From contig JAFLCW010000003.1 in NCBI GenBank assembly GCA_017302165.1, positions 62,001 to 126,000 on the forward strand: a stretch of 64,000 nucleotides of DNA, written 5' to 3'. The first letter of the stretch is position 1. Each line of letters begins with the position of its first letter. This document shows, piece by piece, positions 26,167 to 36,047 of this stretch. The notes below the pieces were generated by a model. That model saw only the letters and a program-made list of their open reading frames with translations. It was not told where the DNA came from and did not search any database. The translations under genes were made by a program, and so were the position numbers. The DNA is from Alphaproteobacteria bacterium (lineage in GTDB: Bacteria > Pseudomonadota > Alphaproteobacteria > Micavibrionales > Micavibrionaceae).

Positions 26167-27111
26167 TTATGCCGCCACGGGGGTAATCAGGGGTTTGCCT
26201 GCAAAATGCGCCATCAAATTGGCGATTACTAACCGACCCATCACCGTTCGCGTTTCTACCGTCGCTGAGCCTATATGCGGCAACATCACAACATTGTCCA
26301 TCGAAATTAACTCCTGCGGGACATGGGGTTCATTTTGAAACACATCCAGCCCCGCCCCGGCAATGCGTTTTTCGATCAAGGCCTGAACCAGTGCCGGTTC
26401 ATCGACCACACTGCCCCGGGAAATATTGATTAAAAATCCATCCCGACCCAGCGCATCCAGCACGTCGGCTGTGACAATCCCTTGTGTGTCTTCGCCTCCG
26501 GGGCAGGCCAGAATAAGGTAATCGGCGTGCCGCGCCATGGCGGCAAGATCACTAAAATATTTATATGGCAGATCAGGTTTGGCGCGGGGGCCATGATACA
26601 CAACGGTCATATCAAAGGCGGCGCATCTGCGGGCAATCGCCTGCCCAATCCGCCCCAGTCCCACAATGCCGACCACCTTGTTCTTCAAAGCACGCCCCAG
26701 CGGCAAGGGGCCAGATTGCCATTTTCCGACCCGCACGAACATATCGCCTTCACACACACGACGTGACACCGCGAGCAATAAACACATGGCCGTATCCGCT
26801 GTATCGTCGGTGAGAATGTCCGGCGTATTAGTCACCGAAACACCGCGGGACTTGGCGGCAGAGAGGTCAATATTATCCACCCCCACCCCGAACTGGGAGA
26901 TAATCTCAAGATTGGGCAGACTATCAATCAATGATTTTGTCACCGGGCGGCTATAGAGCGAGCAAATACCCTGAATATCCAGCCGCCGATCCTGAAGCAC
27001 CACCTCGGGGTCTGGTTCACGGTAAAGCTTGATGACCTCAAACTGTTTCTCCAGTTCGGCAATTTCCGGGGGTAACATCAGCCCCCCCATCAGCAAGATC
27101 GTTCTTTTCAT
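26167..27111 (-). CDS. D-isomer-specific 2-hydroxyacid dehydrogenase
   Basis: NAD(P)-dependent dehydrogenase of the D-2-hydroxyacid family, 314 residues. The Rossmann motif is VGIVGLGRIGQAIARR near 150; the catalytic Arg is in NISRGSVVDEPALVQAL, the Glu in GLDVFQNEPHVP and the His in LPHIGSATVETR. The sequence pattern fits glyoxylate/hydroxypyruvate reductases (GhrB-like). Arg after the second beta strand (HGPRAKP) suggests NADPH use. It diverges from miaB. Confidence 0.9.
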   Translation of the reverse strand: MKRTILLMGGLMLPPEIAELEKQFEVIKLYREPDPEVVLQDRRLDIQGICSLYSRPVTKSLIDSLPNLEIISQFGVGVDNIDLSAAKSRGVSVTNTPDILTDDTADTAMCLLLAVSRRVCEGDMFVRVGKWQSGPLPLGRALKNKVVGIVGLGRIGQAIARRCAAFDMTVVYHGPRAKPDLPYKYFSDLAAMARHADYLILACPGGEDTQGIVTADVLDALGRDGFLINISRGSVVDEPALVQALIEKRIAGAGLDVFQNEPHVPQELISMDNVVMLPHIGSATVETRTVMGRLVIANLMAHFAGKPLITPVAA

Positions 27112-27196
27112 CAGGTTTTATATCCTTTATCAAAGGCCGCATGGCGGTTTTTCTTGATTCCTAAGCCCCTGTCATGGTTTAACCCACCTGAAACCC

Positions 27197-28558
27197 ATGA
27201 GCAACACCGCACCCAAAAAACTCTATATCAAAACCTGGGGCTGTCAGATGAATGTCTATGACAGCCGCCGGATGGCCGATATTCTGCGCCCGCTGGGCTA
27301 TGCGGAAACCGACACGCCCGAAGGGGCGGATATGGTCATCCTCAACACCTGTCATATTCGGGAAAAAGCCACCGATAAGGTTTTTTCTGAAATCGGCCGC
27401 TTAGAAAAACATAAACGCGCCAAGGAAAAATCAGGTGGTAAAATGGTCATGGCGGTGGCCGGGTGTGTAGCGCAGGCCGAAGGGGATGTCATTTTAAACC
27501 GGGCAAAATCCGTGGATATGGTCTTTGGCCCCCAGACCTATCATCAACTCCCGGAAATGATGATCCGCGCCACGGGTGAGCGCGTGGTGAATACCGATTT
27601 TCCGGCCGAAAATAAATTCGACAGCCTGCCCACCGAACAAAATCAAGGATCAGCCGCGTTCCTCTCCATTCAAGAAGGATGCGATAAATTCTGTACTTTT
27701 TGCGTCGTGCCCTATACACGCGGGGCAGAATATTCCAGAGACGTGATCGCCATTTTGGATGAAGCGCGCCGTCTCGTGGATCAAGGTGCTAAGGAAATCA
27801 CGTTACTGGGTCAAAATGTCAACGCATTTCATGGCAACGCCCCGGATGGAAGCATCTGGAGATTAGGCCGATTAATGTCAGAAATGGCTGGTATTCACGG
27901 GCTTTCACGCCTGCGGTACATGACGTCACACCCGCTGGACATGGACGAAGAATTGATGGCCGCCCATCGTGATGTGCCCGAAATCATGCCCTATCTTCAC
28001 CTGCCACTTCAGGCGGGATCTGATAAAATTCTGAAAGCCATGAACCGTAAACACACCGCCGATGATTACCGCCGGATCATTGACCGGGTGCGTTTTTATC
28101 GCCCGGATATTTCTCTGTCGTCTGATTTTATCGTCGGTTTTCCGGGCGAAACCGATTCTGATTTTGATGATACGATGAACATGGTCGCTGAAATCGGGTA
28201 TGGCAGTGCCTATTCGTTTAAATATTCCGCGCGACCCGGCACCCCTGCGGCCAATATGCAAGGTTTGGTACCCGAAAAAATCAAAGATGAACGCCTCGCG
28301 CGTCTTCAGGATTTAATTGGCACCAAGCAACTGGAGATTAATCGACGGACAGTGGGGTTGACCCTGCCTGTGCTCTTTGAACGTCCCGGCCTTCGTCCCG
28401 GACAAATTCAAGGCAAAACACCATATAACCAGACAATCAATGTGCCCGCCCCTGCCCGTCTGATCGGCCAGATCGAAGCGGTACACATCACCGAAGCCTT
28501 TACCAATTCGGTGGCAGGTGACATCCAAGTCTCTGAATTCATGACAAAATCTGCCTGA
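27197..28558 (+). CDS. miaB: tRNA-2-methylthio-N6-isopentenyladenosine synthase MiaB
   Basis: Radical-SAM methylthiotransferase that adds a methylthio group to i6A37 of tRNAs reading UNN codons. 453 residues: the N-terminal UPF0004 domain has KTWGCQMNVYDS and two further cluster cysteines (NTCHIRE, AGCVAQ), the radical-SAM CxxxCxxC is in EGCDKFCTFC near 157, and a C-terminal TRAM domain follows. It leads the miaB-phoH-ybeY-corC-lnt set, the standard alphaproteobacterial order. Confidence 0.97.
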   Translation: MSNTAPKKLYIKTWGCQMNVYDSRRMADILRPLGYAETDTPEGADMVILNTCHIREKATDKVFSEIGRLEKHKRAKEKSGGKMVMAVAGCVAQAEGDVILNRAKSVDMVFGPQTYHQLPEMMIRATGERVVNTDFPAENKFDSLPTEQNQGSAAFLSIQEGCDKFCTFCVVPYTRGAEYSRDVIAILDEARRLVDQGAKEITLLGQNVNAFHGNAPDGSIWRLGRLMSEMAGIHGLSRLRYMTSHPLDMDEELMAAHRDVPEIMPYLHLPLQAGSDKILKAMNRKHTADDYRRIIDRVRFYRPDISLSSDFIVGFPGETDSDFDDTMNMVAEIGYGSAYSFKYSARPGTPAANMQGLVPEKIKDERLARLQDLIGTKQLEINRRTVGLTLPVLFERPGLRPGQIQGKTPYNQTINVPAPARLIGQIEAVHITEAFTNSVAGDIQVSEFMTKSA

Positions 28559-28595
28559 TACCTCGTTTTTTTGTATTTATTAACCAATCTATGAC

Positions 28596-29657
28596 ATGCT
28601 AAAAAGACACAAAAAAGAGGATACCATCGCCAAAAAACCACAGACCCGGAATACCACGCATGTCATCGTGAGTTTCGAAGACAACGCCATGGCGCGTATC
28701 TTATTTGGCGAACAAAATAGCCACCTCAAATATCTCGAAGATAATCTGAAACTGGATGTCTCCTCGCGCGGCTATCATGTCGGGCTTGAAGGGTCTAAAC
28801 CTGCCGTCAAGCTGGCGCAGGATGTGTTGATGTTGATGTGGGAAAAAGTCAAACGGCATCATGACCTTACGATCAGTGATGTGTCTGCCGCCATCCGTTT
28901 TGCAAAGGGGGATAGATCTGACATGAAGAAAAAAGATCCGCACACCGCCAAGGAAAACTTTTATGACGGCAAGGCCGGTATTGAAAACACCGCCAGCCCC
29001 GGTAAGGCCATTACGCCGCGTTCCCCCAACCAGTCAAAATATATTGATGCCATGAAAAAACATGACATGGTGTTCGGGATTGGGCCTGCAGGTACCGGTA
29101 AGACCTATCTGGCCGTAGCTCAGGCTGTGTCGTTATATAAACAGGGCTTGATCGAGCGCATGGTGTTCACCCGTCCCGCTGTTGAGGCCGGGGAAAAACT
29201 AGGGTTTCTGCCAGGTGATCTTCTGGAAAAAATCAATCCTTATCTCCGCCCGATTTACGATGCACTGGGTGACCTGATGCCGGGTGATATCGTCGCCAAA
29301 AAGATTCAGGCAGGGGACATTGAAATTGCCCCGTTGGCATTCATGCGCGGACGTACGCTTAAGAATGCGTTTGTTGTGCTGGACGAAGCCCAGAACACCA
29401 CCGCCATGCAGATGAAAATGTTTTTAACCCGCATGGGCGAAGGCACACGCATGGTGATCACCGGTGACCCCACACAGGTTGATTTGCCCCCCGGCACGCA
29501 ATCAGGACTTAAAGAAGCGATGACAATCCTGCATAATGTCAAAGACGTCGCCTTTATCCATTTTAATGAAAAAGATGTGGTACGTCATAAACTGGTGACC
29601 AAAATTATCGAAGCCTATAACGCATATGAATTCCGTGGCACAAGACATACAGATTGA
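28596..29657 (+). CDS. PhoH-like protein (PhoH/YbeZ ATPase)
   Basis: 353 residues. An N-terminal KH-like part (VIVSFEDNAMARILFGEQN) is followed by a P-loop ATPase domain: Walker A GIGPAGTGKTYLAVAQA near 163, Walker B FVVLDEAQNTTAMQMKM, and a PTQVDLPPG motif. YbeZ works with YbeY in rRNA maturation and ribosome quality control, and the two overlap here by 32 bases. The initiating ATG has no strong ribosome site. Confidence 0.92.
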   Translation: MLKRHKKEDTIAKKPQTRNTTHVIVSFEDNAMARILFGEQNSHLKYLEDNLKLDVSSRGYHVGLEGSKPAVKLAQDVLMLMWEKVKRHHDLTISDVSAAIRFAKGDRSDMKKKDPHTAKENFYDGKAGIENTASPGKAITPRSPNQSKYIDAMKKHDMVFGIGPAGTGKTYLAVAQAVSLYKQGLIERMVFTRPAVEAGEKLGFLPGDLLEKINPYLRPIYDALGDLMPGDIVAKKIQAGDIEIAPLAFMRGRTLKNAFVVLDEAQNTTAMQMKMFLTRMGEGTRMVITGDPTQVDLPPGTQSGLKEAMTILHNVKDVAFIHFNEKDVVRHKLVTKIIEAYNAYEFRGTRHTD

Positions 29658-30144
29658 TATCTCCCTTCAGGATCCGGAATGGGAAACCGTGCCACAAGTT
29701 CAACAGATTGTTGAACAGGCCGTTCGCACGACATTGATAATGGCGCCCCAACCCGAACGAATCCGAACCAAAACGCTCGAGGTCAGTATCCTTCTGGCTA
29801 ATGATGACTTGATGCGGGTGTTAAACCGTGAATACCGGGATAAGGATAACGCGACGAATGTCTTAAGTTTTGCCTCGCTTGATTCCGAAGATTTTTTTAT
29901 CGGGGACGTCGTGGGACTGGGGGATGTGGCTCTCTCGTTTCAAACCATTGACCGCGAAGCACGGGATGAGCGAAAATTTTTCAAAGACCACCTTATTCAT
30001 CTGGTTGTGCATGGGTGCCTTCATTTATTAGGATACGATCATAAGGAAGAAGGGCAAGCCATCATTATGGAAGCCATAGAAATCCGGATTTTAGAAAAAT
30101 TAGGCGTACAAAACCCTTATAATGACAGAATTGTTATGCCATAA
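29626..30144 (+). CDS. ybeY: Endoribonuclease YbeY
   Basis: Zinc metalloprotein for 16S rRNA 3'-end maturation and 70S quality control. 172 residues with the diagnostic triad HGCLHLLGYDH near 130 and the NREYRDKDNATNVLSF motif near 68. The start is ATG inside the phoH end; a GTG four codons later is also possible. It is followed nine bases on by corC. Confidence 0.96.
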   Translation: MNSVAQDIQIDISLQDPEWETVPQVQQIVEQAVRTTLIMAPQPERIRTKTLEVSILLANDDLMRVLNREYRDKDNATNVLSFASLDSEDFFIGDVVGLGDVALSFQTIDREARDERKFFKDHLIHLVVHGCLHLLGYDHKEEGQAIIMEAIEIRILEKLGVQNPYNDRIVMP

Positions 30145-30152
30145 TAGGTACC

Positions 30153-31097
30153 ATGTCCCAAAATTCGATGACCAAATCCCCCCTGCCCGCGGCAGATCAA
30201 CCCCCGCATAAAGACAAAAAGGAACCTCCTTCGTCTCAGGACGAAGGTAAAAAGGTGTCATGGCTGGCGCGTTTGTTAAAACCGGCGTCAGAGGAAGAAG
30301 AACTCCGCGAAGCCATTGAAGATTATATTGAGAATAAGGAAACAGAATCTGCCTCACCCTCGGTGGAGACACATGAAAAAATTCTGATCGGCAATGTGCT
30401 GGAAATGCGCGATCTCCGTGTATGGGATGTGATGATCCCGCGCGTAGAAATGGCCGCGATCCAGATTAACGCCAGCGAAGATGAACTGATGACACTTTTA
30501 TCAGATCGTCAGTTCAGCCGCCTGCCGGTGTACGGCGCTACGCTGGACGATATTTTAGGCTCCATCCATATCAAGGATATTCTGGCGCGCATGGCGGCCA
30601 AGAAACCCGTAATCATCCGCGATTTGCTCCGGGATGTCCCCATGGTCATTTCATCCATGCCGGTAATGGATCTGATCCTTCAGATGCGCCAAAGCAAAAA
30701 ACATATGTTCATGGCCGTAGATGAATATGGCGGCATAGATGGACTGGTAACATTGGGGGATGTAATCGAAGCCATCGTCGGTGAAATGGATGATGAATTC
30801 GATAACGAAGAACAGCCCCGACTGATCACGAAACCGGATGGAAGTATTCTCGTCGATGCCCGTTACGATATCGAAGAATTCGAAGAACAATACGGAGAGT
30901 TTATGACCCCCGAAGAGCGGGATGAAATTGACACACTCGGGGGTCTTGTCTTCGCCATGGCAGGGCGTGTTCCCGCCCGAGGAGAACAGATCACCCATAG
31001 CTCTGGCCTGATCTTTGAAATCATGGATACGGATAACCGACGGATTAAAACATTGAAAATCAAGAATCCGCCTGTTCGATCTTCCTCAGAAAAATAA
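30153..31097 (+). CDS. corC: CBS/CorC_HlyC domain protein (CorC/YbeX-like)
   Basis: 314 residues, no membrane segments. The order is a Lys/Pro-rich head, a CBS pair (about 85-205, with VWDVMIPRVEMAAIQ and DEYGGIDGLVTLGDVIEAIVGEM) and a C-terminal CorC_HlyC domain (DARYDIEEFEEQYG and the AMAGRVPARGEQI end). Homologues next to ybeY are named CorC or YbeX and are linked to magnesium/cobalt efflux and ribosome maintenance; the role is not settled. Confidence 0.9.
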   Translation: MSQNSMTKSPLPAADQPPHKDKKEPPSSQDEGKKVSWLARLLKPASEEEELREAIEDYIENKETESASPSVETHEKILIGNVLEMRDLRVWDVMIPRVEMAAIQINASEDELMTLLSDRQFSRLPVYGATLDDILGSIHIKDILARMAAKKPVIIRDLLRDVPMVISSMPVMDLILQMRQSKKHMFMAVDEYGGIDGLVTLGDVIEAIVGEMDDEFDNEEQPRLITKPDGSILVDARYDIEEFEEQYGEFMTPEERDEIDTLGGLVFAMAGRVPARGEQITHSSGLIFEIMDTDNRRIKTLKIKNPPVRSSSEK

Positions 31098-31158
31098 ATC
31101 ACCTGCCTGGATACGGATAGGGGATGACACGCTTTAAAAACGCGTTATCATCCGCCCC

Positions 31159-32709
31159 ATGTCCAAAATGCGCCATATATTTGGGTCTTTGCTCTGCGGT
31201 GTTGTGGGCGCCTATGCACTGACGCCCTATGGGCTGTGGCCGCTTATGTTTGTGTCCTTAAGTGGGTTTTACTTTTTTTACGCGCAGGCTCTCACCCCCT
31301 CACGTGCCGTCCTCACGGGGTTTATGTATGGGCTGGGTTATTTCACCGCCGGGTTATGGTGGATCGGCAATGCCTTGTTGATCGAAGGCAATGATTTCTG
31401 GTGGGTCTGGCCACTCGCCGTCATCGGCCTTCCGGTCTTACTCTCCAGTTTTACGGCAATTTTCACAGGCATGGCTTATGTCATCTCAAACCCACGTCAT
31501 ATCTCGGGTCTCATGTGCCTAACAGGCGCACTGGGAATGTCTGAATGGGTGAGAGGCCATATTTTCACGGGGTTTCCCTGGAATTTATTTGGGTATATCT
31601 GGGCAGATACGCTGGCGGTGGCACAGATATCGGCGTGGATTGGGTCATATGGATTGACATTGTTTACCCTGTTATGGGGATGCACCGCCGGGTTTATGTA
31701 TGTCAGCGTTCATACGCGCCGCCATCAATATCTTATTCTGACAGGTGTTATGCTGACGTTCTTGATTCCGGTCACGGCCGGGGCGTGGCGTCTTTACCAA
31801 CATCCCACCCAATATGACGATGCCTATCAGGTGCATATCGTTCAGCCCAATATCGGTCAGGATATGAAATGGGATTCTGCCCGCGCCGTGGCACATTTTG
31901 AAAAACATCTGCGCTTAAGCGCATCTTCGAGCCAAAGCCCGGCGACACGCTTGATCATCTGGCCGGAGACAGCGATCCCGTCTGTCTTTCTGATTGATCC
32001 CAATGCCCGGCGCCTGATCCGGGATATGTTGTCTGCGCATACATCTCCGGCTTACTTGATCTCAGGTATTCTGGATCGGCGGCAAAACCAGAGCACAGGA
32101 AAAACGCTCTATTACAACGGTGTGGCTGTCTTTGATACCCAAGGCCAGATGACCCCTGTCTACAGCAAGACACATTTGGTGCCGTTTGGTGAATTTATCC
32201 CCTTTCAGGAATGGATACCCTTAAAACCCGTGGTGGCCTTCAGCGGATTTGAAAAAGGATCAGGAAGCACCAGTGTCGCCATGACGGGGATACCAGTCTT
32301 TAGCCCGCTTGTATGTTATGAGATTATTTTCCCGGCAGAGGCCGCCACGCGCAATCCCCTGCCCCCCCGGTGGATCGTCAATGTGACCAATGACGCGTGG
32401 TACGGCAAAAGCGCAGGCCCCCCCCAACATTTTGCCCATAGTATTTTCAGATCCATTGAAAATGGCGTTCCGGTTATCCGGTCTGCGAACACAGGTATTT
32501 CCGGAATGACGGATCCTCTGGGACGTGTTTTGGCCAAAACAAAACTGGATACAGAGGACAATCTCATTTTGCCACTCCCACAACCTCTCTCTGCCCTGCC
32601 CCTTTACATGTATATCAAAGACGCTGGTTTTCTAATATTAGCCATTCTGTTTTTGTTATTCGGCGGATGCATACGTGCCGTGCAAAATTCGATGAAGAAA
32701 AAAACCTAA
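31159..32709 (+). CDS. lnt: Apolipoprotein N-acyltransferase Lnt
   Basis: Inner-membrane enzyme that adds the third acyl chain to lipoproteins, needed for Lol sorting. 516 residues: eight N-terminal hydrophobic segments to about 215, then a nitrilase-like periplasmic domain with catalytic Glu in WPETAIPS, Lys in YSKTHLVPFGEF and Cys in PLVCYEIIF, and one C-terminal helix. Several lipoproteins in this window (8717, 16702) would be its substrates. It ends the miaB-lnt set. Confidence 0.96.
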   Translation: MSKMRHIFGSLLCGVVGAYALTPYGLWPLMFVSLSGFYFFYAQALTPSRAVLTGFMYGLGYFTAGLWWIGNALLIEGNDFWWVWPLAVIGLPVLLSSFTAIFTGMAYVISNPRHISGLMCLTGALGMSEWVRGHIFTGFPWNLFGYIWADTLAVAQISAWIGSYGLTLFTLLWGCTAGFMYVSVHTRRHQYLILTGVMLTFLIPVTAGAWRLYQHPTQYDDAYQVHIVQPNIGQDMKWDSARAVAHFEKHLRLSASSSQSPATRLIIWPETAIPSVFLIDPNARRLIRDMLSAHTSPAYLISGILDRRQNQSTGKTLYYNGVAVFDTQGQMTPVYSKTHLVPFGEFIPFQEWIPLKPVVAFSGFEKGSGSTSVAMTGIPVFSPLVCYEIIFPAEAATRNPLPPRWIVNVTNDAWYGKSAGPPQHFAHSIFRSIENGVPVIRSANTGISGMTDPLGRVLAKTKLDTEDNLILPLPQPLSALPLYMYIKDAGFLILAILFLLFGGCIRAVQNSMKKKT

Positions 32710-32732
32710 CCTGTGGGATAGGGGGGCTAAAG

Positions 32733-32784
32733 TTTTCTTGCATACATACGAAGTCATTGTTAGTTTTCGTATTCTGCAAGAAAA
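32733..32784. repeat. Two-part inverted repeat upstream of the XRE regulator
   Basis: Outer arms TTTTCTTGCA (32733-32742) and TGCAAGAAAA (32775-32784) are perfect over 10 bp; inner arms TACGAA (32747-32752) and TTCGTA (32766-32771) over 6 bp. No T-run follows on either strand, so it is not a normal terminator. It lies 61 bases before the XRE start and may be its operator. Confidence 0.6.
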
Positions 32785-32845
32785 TTTGATGTTCTTGAAA
32801 CTTTTTTGATACGCTTTGTTCAATACGTGATTTGTGAGATACGAC

Positions 32846-33328
32846 ATGTTAGCTGTGGGGAAAAATAAAATCGTTACGTCCAGTGATAAAAAGAAGGGTA
32901 AGGCAGAATCGATTGACGGACATGTGGGAAACCAAATCCGGCAACGGCGCGCCCTTATGGGGATGACCCAAGAACATCTGGCTGACTCTGTGGGCATTAC
33001 GTTTCAGCAAATTCAAAAATACGAAAACGGCGCCAACCGCGTGAGTGCCGGTCGTTTATTTGAATTCAGTAAAATTCTAGGGGTTCCCGTTAGTTTCTTT
33101 TTTGAAAATTTCATCCCCGGAGCCGATGGCAAAAAACACGCCCTTCTCTCTGGCCTATCTGATTCAGGGCAATCTAAATTCGAAGGTCCCGATAATGTCA
33201 TGGATTTAAAAGAAACGACCGAACTGGTTCGGGTTTATTATTCCATCCAAGATCCAAAATTACGCAAGAACCTGTTTAACTTCCTGAAAACCATGGCCGA
33301 ATCCTTGAAAGAACAAGACGGCAAATAA
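32846..33328 (+). CDS. XRE-family DNA-binding regulator
   Basis: 160 residues. A helix-turn-helix of the Cro/CI type lies at about 25-80 (VGNQIRQRRALMGMTQEHLA and GITFQQIQKYENGANRVSAG), followed by a linker and a helical C-terminal segment (ETTELVRVYYSIQDPKLRKN). This layout is common in alphaproteobacterial chromosomal regulators rather than prophage repressors. ATG at 32846 is preferred over an in-frame GTG at 32834. A long inverted repeat lies just upstream. Confidence 0.88.
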   Translation: MLAVGKNKIVTSSDKKKGKAESIDGHVGNQIRQRRALMGMTQEHLADSVGITFQQIQKYENGANRVSAGRLFEFSKILGVPVSFFFENFIPGADGKKHALLSGLSDSGQSKFEGPDNVMDLKETTELVRVYYSIQDPKLRKNLFNFLKTMAESLKEQDGK

Positions 33329-33431
33329 GAAACGGTTACCGTATACGCACCCCCCAATAAAGCTTGATTTCCGCCGTTCCGGGGATTAACGTATCTGCCT
33401 TATCCTCATGCAATATTACGGAGAGAAGATC

Positions 33432-34655
33432 ATGGCTTCGCCAACCGCCCTTAAAAAAGAAACGGATTCTAACCCTATGACCGGACATGCCCTTCAGAAT
33501 TTCATTTTCACCAGCGAGTCTGTGTCCGAAGGTCATCCCGACAAATTGTGCGACCAGATCTCGGATGCCATTGTTGATCGCTATCTGACATTGGATCCTC
33601 ATTCACGGTGCGCTGTAGAAACGGTGGCCACCACCAACTATGTCGGCATTATCGGCGAAACGCGTTGTGCCAAGGAACTCTCTCACGCCACGATGGAACA
33701 AATCGCCCGCGAAAAAATTAAACAGGTCGGGTATGAACAGGATGATTTCCACTGGGACAAGGTCCGCATTGATGTGCGCGTTCACTCTCAATCCGCCGAT
33801 ATCGCACAGGGTGTTGATGCCGCCGATAACAAAGATGAAGGCGCGGGCGATCAAGGGATCATGTTCGGCTATGCCTGCCGGGAAACATCGGCTTTGATGC
33901 CAGCGGCCATTCATTTTTCACATGCCATTCTAAAATCATTGGCCGAGGCACGCCATTCCGGCGCCCTGCCAGATTTACGTCCGGATGCGAAATCCCAAGT
34001 CTCGCTAGAATATAAAAATGGCGTACCTGTTCGGGCAACCTCTGTAGTTGTGTCCACCCAGCACAGCGAGGGCGTCAGCCAAAAAGACGTGCGTGAAATG
34101 GTGCGCCCGCATGTGATGGCCGTTCTGCCCGAAGGGTGGATGTGCCCGGAAAATGAATTTTACGTGAACCCAACAGGGCGTTTTGTGATTGGTGGGCCCG
34201 TTGGGGATGCCGGCTTAACGGGACGCAAAATTATCGTTGATAGTTATGGCGGCTCTGCGCCTCATGGCGGCGGCGCGTTTTCAGGCAAAGACCCCACCAA
34301 GGTTGACCGTTCGGCCGCCTATGCCGCCCGTTACGTGGCCAAAAACATTGTGGCCGCTGGCTATGCGGATCGGTGCACGCTTCAAGTGTCTTATGCGATC
34401 GGCGTTTCCAAACCGATCTCCTTGTATGTCAACACCCATGAAACCGGGAAAGTGCCCGAAGATGTGCTGGTCAAGGCGATTGGGCAAGTAATTGATCTCT
34501 CTCCGCGCGGTATCCGGGAACATCTGAAACTAAACCGCCCGATTTATGCCAGAACGGCGGCCTATGGGCATTTCGGGCGTGATCCTGAATCCGATGGCGG
34601 CTTTAGCTGGGAAAAAACAGATCTCGTCTCTGCCCTTCAGAAGATCATTGGCTAA
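33432..34655 (+). CDS. metK: S-adenosylmethionine synthetase
   Basis: Makes SAM from methionine and ATP. 407 residues from ATG at 33432, which has a GGAGA site; an in-frame ATG at 33408 is less likely. Motifs: [18 protein letters not shown] near 26, [13 protein letters not shown], and the phosphate loop [20 protein letters not shown] 6-bp hairpin GGGGAT/ATCCTC lies just before the ribosome site. I looked for a SAM riboswitch there and found none I recognise. TrmB, a SAM user, overlaps its end. Confidence 0.97.
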   Translation: MASPTALKKETDSNPMTGHALQNFIFTSESVSEGHPDKLCDQISDAIVDRYLTLDPHSRCAVETVATTNYVGIIGETRCAKELSHATMEQIAREKIKQVGYEQDDFHWDKVRIDVRVHSQSADIAQGVDAADNKDEGAGDQGIMFGYACRETSALMPAAIHFSHAILKSLAEARHSGALPDLRPDAKSQVSLEYKNGVPVRATSVVVSTQHSEGVSQKDVREMVRPHVMAVLPEGWMCPENEFYVNPTGRFVIGGPVGDAGLTGRKIIVDSYGGSAPHGGGAFSGKDPTKVDRSAAYAARYVAKNIVAAGYADRCTLQVSYAIGVSKPISLYVNTHETGKVPEDVLVKAIGQVIDLSPRGIREHLKLNRPIYARTAAYGHFGRDPESDGGFSWEKTDLVSALQKIIG

Positions 34656-35388
34656 GACAGAACCTCTTAAGCGCATTCAGCGTGTCTATGGTCGGCGTCA
34701 GGGTAAACCCCTGACACTTGCCCGTGCGTCTGCGCTAGAGACGCTGTTACCTATTCTTGAAATCCCCCTCTCGGCATTGCCCGAAGACGGCACCCGCGAT
34801 ATTCAAGACTGGTTTCAGACACCGGTAACCCGCGCCATTCTTGAAATCGGGTTTGGCAACGGGGAGCATTTGATAGGGATCATCGAATCTCAGCCTGAGG
34901 CACATGTGATCGGCGTAGAGCCTTTCACGAACGGCATGGCCGCTTTTTTAAAATCGGCCCAATCCCTACCCACCCGTGACCATATCCGCGTTTTAATGGA
35001 TGATGCCATGTTGGTCGTCAGGTCATTAAAACCGAACAGTTTGGATAGCATTTATATCCTGAACCCGGATCCATGGCCGAAAAAACGCCACTTTAAACGC
35101 CGGATCGTGCGCCCCGAAACAGTTGAAGAATATCACCGCGTTCTTAAACCCGGCGGACAGTTAATCTGCGCAACGGACGTGGATGAACTGGCGGAATGGA
35201 TGTGTACCCAAATCATCCGGTACCCCGGGTTTGACTGGACGGCGGGGTGCGCCGATGATTGGCGGAAAATGCCGGAAAACTGGATCCGTACACGGTACGA
35301 AATCAAGGGCGAAAAGGCCGGAAGACAGCAAACTTACCTGATATTTAAAAAGAAAGACCTCGGCTCGGCTAATATAAAAAAAGGATAA
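34648..35388 (+). CDS. trmB: tRNA (guanine-N7-)-methyltransferase TrmB
   Basis: SAM-dependent enzyme for m7G46 in tRNA variable loops. 246 residues from a TTG at 34648, which overlaps the metK stop and has AGAAG upstream; no ATG fits. Motifs: SAM site [13 protein letters not shown] near 69 and the catalytic [14 protein letters not shown] near 137. Translation is probably coupled to metK. Confidence 0.92.
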   Translation: MAKTEPLKRIQRVYGRRQGKPLTLARASALETLLPILEIPLSALPEDGTRDIQDWFQTPVTRAILEIGFGNGEHLIGIIESQPEAHVIGVEPFTNGMAAFLKSAQSLPTRDHIRVLMDDAMLVVRSLKPNSLDSIYILNPDPWPKKRHFKRRIVRPETVEEYHRVLKPGGQLICATDVDELAEWMCTQIIRYPGFDWTAGCADDWRKMPENWIRTRYEIKGEKAGRQQTYLIFKKKDLGSANIKKG

Positions 35389-35395
35389 AAAACCC

Positions 35396-35424
35396 TTGAA
35401 AGGAAGGTGAGTTAGGTCTATAAC
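35396..35424 (+). promoter_or_regulatory. Promoter of the rimP-nusA-infB operon
   Basis: TTGAAA at 35396-35401, a 17-base spacer and TATAAC at 35419-35424. Predicted start near 35431, giving a leader of about 85 bases that holds a terminator-like hairpin. Confidence 0.65.
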
Positions 35425-35454
35425 TCCTTTCATACATTCCCGGTTAGTTAACAG

Positions 35455-35482
35455 GGTGGGTTCGAAAGATCCCGCCTTTTTT
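35455..35482 (+). terminator. Terminator-like hairpin in the rimP leader
   Basis: GGTGGG (35455-35460) pairs with CCCGCC (35471-35476) across one G-U pair, with a 10-base loop, then six T. It lies between the promoter and rimP, so it could attenuate the operon that encodes NusA. Leaders before rimP are known in other proteobacteria. Confidence 0.65.
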
Positions 35483-35514
35483 GTTACCCGGGCGTGGGAA
35501 CTGAAAGCCATTAC

Positions 35515-36003
35515 ATGAAGTTAAGTGAACTGGAACGCCATATTGCGGATTTGATCCGCCCCATCGCCGCCGAACGGGGGGTCAACATTGTATGGGTCAA
35601 TTTTCAGGGCGGCATTCTTCAGATTATGGCCGAAGATCCGACAACAAAAACGCTGGGTCTGGATGATTGCGCGGCCTTAAGCCGGGCCATTTCTCCGGTG
35701 CTTGAATCTGAAGATCCGATCTCTGCCCCCTACCGGCTTGAGGTCAGTTCTCCCGGCGTAGAACGTCCGCTGGTGACGTCGGAAGATTTTACCACCTATG
35801 CCGGCCATATGGCCAAGGTAGAACTGGATATGGCCTTAAACGGGCAAAAACGGTTCAAAGGCACGTTAAACGGGATCAAGGGGGATATGGCCCTGATGAT
35901 CACGGAAACAGGGGAGAAAGAATTACCGCTCGATCGTATCCGCTCAGCCCATTTGCTGTTGACGGACGAGATCATGGCGGCAGGAAAGAAAAAAACTATT
36001 TAG
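35515..36003 (+). CDS. rimP: Ribosome maturation factor RimP
   Basis: 30S assembly factor, 162 residues. The N-terminal domain has the GVNIVWVNFQGGILQIMAED strand pair and DDCAALSRAISPVLE; the hallmark YRLEVSSPGVERPL is near 74, and an SH3-like C-terminal domain follows. ATG at 35515 is preferred to a GTG seven codons earlier. It is first in the rimP-nusA-infB-rbfA-truB-rpsO block. Confidence 0.95.
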   Translation: MKLSELERHIADLIRPIAAERGVNIVWVNFQGGILQIMAEDPTTKTLGLDDCAALSRAISPVLESEDPISAPYRLEVSSPGVERPLVTSEDFTTYAGHMAKVELDMALNGQKRFKGTLNGIKGDMALMITETGEKELPLDRIRSAHLLLTDEIMAAGKKKTI

Positions 36004-36047
36004 TTTAACTGTAAATTTGAAAGAGGAACCTTAAAGGGAAAAGCACC

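Noticed and set aside
33329..33431. SAM riboswitch before metK
   Set aside because: I compared the leader with the SAM-II and SAM/SAH patterns I know and found no matching core; only a 6-bp hairpin is present.
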